Shown: positions 59,850 to 64,000 of the stretch, in pieces
Numbering within the stretch: the stretch's first letter is position 1
How the letters are laid out: each line of letters begins with the position of its first letter
Origin: Lamellibrachia satsuma
Taxonomy: Eukaryota > Annelida > Polychaeta > Sabellida > Siboglinidae
Assembly (NCBI GenBank): GCA_033239005.1
Contig: BSQZ01000069.1
Coordinates: 487,501-551,500 of the forward strand
Length of the DNA stretch: 64,000 bases
Direction: 5' to 3'
The notes under the pieces: model-generated
Databases searched by the model: none
Told to the model about the DNA's origin: nothing
The model's input: the letters and a program-made list of their open reading frames with translations, nothing else
Translations under genes and position numbers: made by a program

Positions 59850-61740
59850 CTATGCATCATTGTCACCAACGTCATGTTGTGTACTGGCTGCCCTACAAAG
59901 AGAACATAGCACATTTTATTAAATGGTTAAATCATTCTCATTTTTCAATTTCATGAATATACATGTGTGCTCAACTGAACATACGTACGTGTACACTGCA
60001 ATGTAATGATACCGTTGACTGTTTTAAATATAATAATATTTACGATAAATGTATTTAGTAATTTTGATGTTAATGTTACATGTTTATAAATAACTAGACC
60101 AATTCGTTTTGTTCATTAAAAATGGCGTATGTTGAGAGTTTATGTGGACAAATTGTGGACGATTTAGATATAATGTTTATGTAAATGTTGTTACATTTTA
60201 TCTCAAAGAGTCAGTCTGACCATGGGTTATGCCGTTGTACTCGAGAGGACTAAATGCCTAGTTTAATACCCGACAACCTAAATCACGACAATCAAAATAA
60301 ACATCACAATACAATATTAGGACATTTGTCACAACAGTGAACCACAGTGCGAGAGTCTAAAGACCCGTTCACACGAGCGATTAGTTGCCCAACCATTTGG
60401 ACACATCAGTTCATGAAAGCAACAAGAAAAGATGCGTCCAATTGGTTGGCGACACCATGTCGCCCGATCAAACGGACAACTAATCGCTCGTGTGAACGGG
60501 CCTTAACGAATGTTTATTCACTCAGACCAGTTAAGTCATTGCCTTGATACGACGTCAGTGTTTTGCAGGTTAATCCTGACCTGCAATAGTCAATTCCTTC
60601 CGAGTGGACTGGGGTGAATAACATTACTCAGACTAAGTCAGTGAATATACGTACCACTTCAATACTGCCACGGAACTTCTTCTCGAGTCGGTCACAAACG
60701 TCACGTGACAGACAACAGTATTCGAGACTGAAGACAGTGATGTAATATAAAATATGAATGTCATAATTAATTATTTTGTTCCATTATACTAGTGACGACA
60801 AGGCACAATTACTATAATTTCATCAACAATATTATTTTAATTGCCAATGTAATTAATTACAATAAATTATGATTAGTGTAATAAATAAAGGTAAACACGC
60901 TGTGCTATGACAAAAGTGGCCAATAAACAGGGTCACATTTGTTTATCTTCTAAAACGAACACCATATTAGCGGTTGATATATCGAAGTTGATTAATTTGT
61001 AGGTGTATTTAATGTAGTGAGACACGAACTAACACAGAGTTGTTGAGTGATATCAAAGAACACATATAATACATACTGTATTTCTAAACCTGAGAGTGTC
61101 GTCAGTGTCTCAGTGATGTGTCGTTCAATGGCTGACGACAACGTCTTGTTGAACGAACAACTGTAAACACATTTAAGCTGTCATTTGTTTCAGTGTATTA
61201 TAATAGCTTACTGTTTGACATTTATGGAAAGAATAAAGGTAAAATATGTCGTATGAAATGTCATTAAGGACAACAAACTGATTATTTGTCGGGTCAAATG
61301 TTTTATTCCGACCCGTGGTGAAGATTGTTGTAGAAACTTCAAAGAAACAAAGTACACAACTTTTCTTTATACCGATTGTAACTCGATCAGCATATCTATA
61401 ACCAATCAGTTTTGGGGTGAATATATTAGGTAAACGGACGTGTTTACTTACTCGAACAATGTCATCTGTTGACACTTTGACGTTATTGTCTCACATATGA
61501 TGATAAATCCATCGTTTATGAGATGACAGTTCCACAATCTATAAAGACAACAATTTGTTTATTAAGTATTTATTGGCCGATAACAGACCATAACATCAAA
61601 ATAGATATATTGACACTTCTTTCAACTATTGTGTGACGTCAACTTATTCAGCGATTGAGCATAGCTGCATGGAATACCAGAACACACATGGACACAAAAT
61701 GTAGCAATCGCCCTGAACGCTGGACGGCTGTAGTTGTCAT
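59850..61740 (-). CDS. Small unrecognised protein, 5 exons, about 108 aa
   Basis: Exons on the - strand: 61740-61688, 61538-61452, 61160-61090, 60727-60655, 59892-59850 (TAG). Each junction has a GT donor and AG acceptor, and all phases agree (327 nt). Exon 2 reads LWNCHLINDGFIIICETITS, exon 3 AIERHITETLTTLS, exon 4 SNTVVCHVTFVTDSRRSSVA, and the end is WAASTQHDVGDNDA. Predicted strands (FIIICETI, NTVVCHVTFV) alternate with one helix. A possible ATTAAA poly(A) signal lies at 59797-59792. I do not recognise the family. The first exon is the least certain; exons 2-5 are supported by mutual phase agreement. Confidence 0.55.
60361..60503. mobile_element. 143 bp MITE with TAA target duplication, PIF/Harbinger-like
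   Basis: The left end CCCGTTCACACGAGCGATTA and the right end are reverse complements over about 27 bp with one mismatch. TAA stands directly outside both ends (60358-60360 and 60504-60506), the usual 3 bp duplication of this superfamily. It sits in the last intron of the small gene. Confidence 0.8.
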
Positions 61741-61885
61741 TGCTATACTATCGATATAGCCTCTTTGAGTGAAGCCATACATATCATGTGCCGATTAAGG
61801 TTAATTCAATGAAAAATACTACCTTCTTATGGAAAGGAAAGGCAAAATACAAACCAAGAATATGTGGCATTGAATTTGTAGTGAG

Positions 61886-62520
61886 AAGTAATAGTAGACA
61901 GAGAGTAATAGTAGACGGTGAGATTTCAAACTGGAAATCGGCTTTGAGTGGGGTACCACAGGGATCAGTATTAGGCCCTATACTGTTTTTAATATATATA
62001 AATGATCTAGAAGATGACATATCTAGCAAAGTACTCAAATTTGCAGATGACACAAAAGTATTCAGAAAGGTTACAAATGATACAGATAAACAAAGTTTAC
62101 AGGATGATATAGATAAACTAGTTAAATGATGGTCAGAAAAATGGCAAATGTTATTGAATTTTGGGAAGTGCAAATGTATACACATAGGACATGGATACAT
62201 GGACGAAGAATATAAAATGGGGGATGTGTACTAGGTAGAACCACACAAGAAAAGGACTTATGAGTAACATTTAGTGCTGACATGAAAGTTTCAGAGCAAT
62301 GTGGGATTGCTGCTTCAAAGGGGAATCAAATTCTAGGGCTAATTAGGAGAACTATCATGTATAAGGAGAAACATCTAATTGTACCCCTGTACAAAGCAAT
62401 AGTTAGACCACATTTGGAATATTGTATTCAAGCATGGAGGCCGTATCGTAAAAAGGAAAAAGACAAGCTAGAAAGAATACAAGGAAGAGTAACATTATTC
62501 CAGAATTGAGAGACCTTAGT
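61886..62520 (+). mobile_element. CR1/L2-like retrotransposon fragment, + strand
   Basis: It encodes SGVPQGSVLGPILFLIYIND, KVLKFADDTKVF and PLYKAIVRPHLEYCIQAW, with stops and frameshifts. It is truncated at both ends and is closely similar to the inverted copy that follows. Confidence 0.85.
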
Positions 62521-62611
62521 TTAACAAGATTGCCATCTCGAACAACAAGTTCCAGATGGCAAGTGGACAAAGGAAGCCATTGGCTTATTGAGAGTCCAAC
62601 AATTTTCTCAT

Positions 62612-64000
62612 CTATGTGTAGCCCGCCCTTATCAGATATCTGTCAATTCTATTTTTAAACATATTCACACTACTAGCATTAACACAATCGTTTGGCAGTT
62701 TGTTCCATTCATTTATCACCCTCTGTGAGAATGAGTACTTTCTCATGTCCAACCTACACTGCTCCTTAACTAATGCTGCTTTGTGTCCTCTGGTTCTACT
62801 GCCTTCTTTAAGTTTGAAGAACATATTCCTATCAACATCCTCATAACCGTTCACTATTTTAAACACTTCTATTTGGTCTCCTCTTAGTCTCCTGGTCTCT
62901 AGTGTTGTCCAACCACATTGTAATAAGCGACTTTCGTAACTAAGGTCTCTTAATTCTGGAATCATCTTAGTTGCTCTTCGTTGTATTCTTTCTAGCTTAT
63001 CTATGTCTTTTTTACGATATGGCCTCCATGCTTGAATACAATATTCCAAATGTGGTCTAACTATTGCTTTGTACAGGGGTACAATTAGATGTTTCTCCTT
63101 ATACGTGATAGTTCTCCTAATTAGGCGTAGAATTTGATTTCCTTTCGAAGCAGCAATTCTACATTACTCTGAAATTTCATGTCAGCATTAAATGTTACTC
63201 CTAAATCCTTTTCTTGTGTGGTTCTACCTAGTACAACATCCCCCATTTTATATTCCTCGTCCATATTTCCATGTCCTATGTGTATACATTTACACTTCCC
63301 AAAATTGAATAACATTTGCCATTTTTCTGACCATTTAACTAATTTTTCTAGATCATCCTGTAAACTTTGTTTATCTGTATCATTAGTAACCTTTCTGAAT
63401 ACTTTTGTGTCATCTGCAAATTTGAGTACTTTGCTAGATATGTCATCCTCCAAATCATTTATATATATTAAAAACAGTATAGGGTCTAACACTGATCCCT
63501 GTGGTACCCCACTCAAAACAGATTTCCAGTTTGAAATCTTACCATCTACTATTACTCTCTGTCTTCTGTGTGTAAGCCACTTTTCTATCCAGTTGATTAC
63601 ATCATTGCCTATACCATGGGCTTTTAGTTTAAGTAACAATCTTTGATGTGGCACTTTATCGAAAGCTTTCTGAAAATCTAAGTAGACAACATCTACTGGT
63701 GACCCGTGATCTACCCACTTTGTAATTTCTTCTAAAAAACATAAGAAATTGGTTAGACATGACCTTGCTTTTAGGAATCCATGTTGAGATGTATTTATTA
63801 ATTTATGTGTTATGAGGAATTCCACCATGTGGTCTCTAATTAATATTTCAAGTAATTTACATACAACTGATGTTAAACTCACTGGTCTGTAATTTTCTGG
63901 CTTCTTCCTCGATCCCTTCTTAAACAGCGGCGTAATGTTTGCTTCTTTCCATTCTGAAGGAACTATTCCTTCTTCTAGTGACAAGTTAAATAAGTTTGCA
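62612..64000 (-). mobile_element. CR1/L2-like retrotransposon, - strand, runs off the window
   Basis: The reverse transcriptase is open from the window edge to 63121: PLFKKGSRKKPENYRPVSLT, VVYLDFQKAFDKVPHQRLLL, SGVPQGSVLDPILFLIYIND and KFADDTKVF are all present with intact catalytic Asp residues. After a frame break near 63150 the C-terminal part continues from MEYCIQAWRPYRKKDIDKLE to NEWNKLPNDCVNASSVNMFK, ending near 62612. One frameshift separates it from a complete RT ORF. Confidence 0.88.

Noticed and set aside
60655..60727. Alternative frame LEYCCLSRDVCDRLEKKFRG in exon 4 of the small gene
   Set aside because: It looks protein-like but does not match the phase delivered by exon 3; the frame SNTVVCHVTFVTDSRR fits both neighbours.

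Overview
The window is eukaryotic nuclear DNA, most likely from an invertebrate animal. The genes are split by many introns with consensus GT-AG junctions, gene density is low, and the sequence is AT-rich and full of minisatellites, microsatellites and decayed transposons. The mix of non-LTR elements (RTE-type with a GGTGA tail, CR1/L2-like), a tRNA-headed SINE with a GCGCTATATAA-type tail, and a cilium-type gene suggests a marine lophotrochozoan such as a mollusc. The species cannot be fixed from sequence alone.

Layout. 1-258 is the 3' end of an unrecognised + strand gene. About 3904-9750 is a 5.8 kb DNA transposon with inverted repeats built from GTGATCTCGGCCTG-type units; it carries a spliced, frameshifted FLYWCH/MULE-like transposase relic on the - strand. 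Less than 200 bp beyond its right end starts MARS2 (mitochondrial methionyl-tRNA synthetase), which I could reconstruct completely: 12 exons, 9947-25852, 569 aa, every phase consistent. Tail to tail with it lies a ZBBX homologue (zinc finger B-box domain protein): 21 coding exons, 47237 down to 28121 on the - strand, 965 aa, again with all phases consistent.

Most introns of both genes hold their own, unrelated tandem repeat: 43 bp x about 49, 33 bp x about 90, 49 bp hairpin units x about 19, and others. Several arrays touch the splice sites. ZBBX intron 14 also holds a perfect 92-bp-arm palindrome. Upstream of ZBBX is a 630 bp pure (CATA)n array bracketed by a perfect 29 bp inverted repeat.

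From 49.5 kb on the window is mostly transposon debris: an RTE element missing its catalytic RT box, an inverted-repeat element with a CpG-rich minisatellite, a SINE, a Ty3/gypsy pol relic, a MITE with a TAA duplication, and two CR1/L2-like copies facing each other at the right edge. Among them is a small 5-exon - strand gene (61740-59850, about 108 aa) that I do not recognise but whose phases all agree.

The genes do not form a pathway. MARS2 is a mitochondrial translation housekeeping gene, ZBBX is associated with motile cilia, and they share only a convergent arrangement. Many long open frames here are repeat artefacts and were not annotated.
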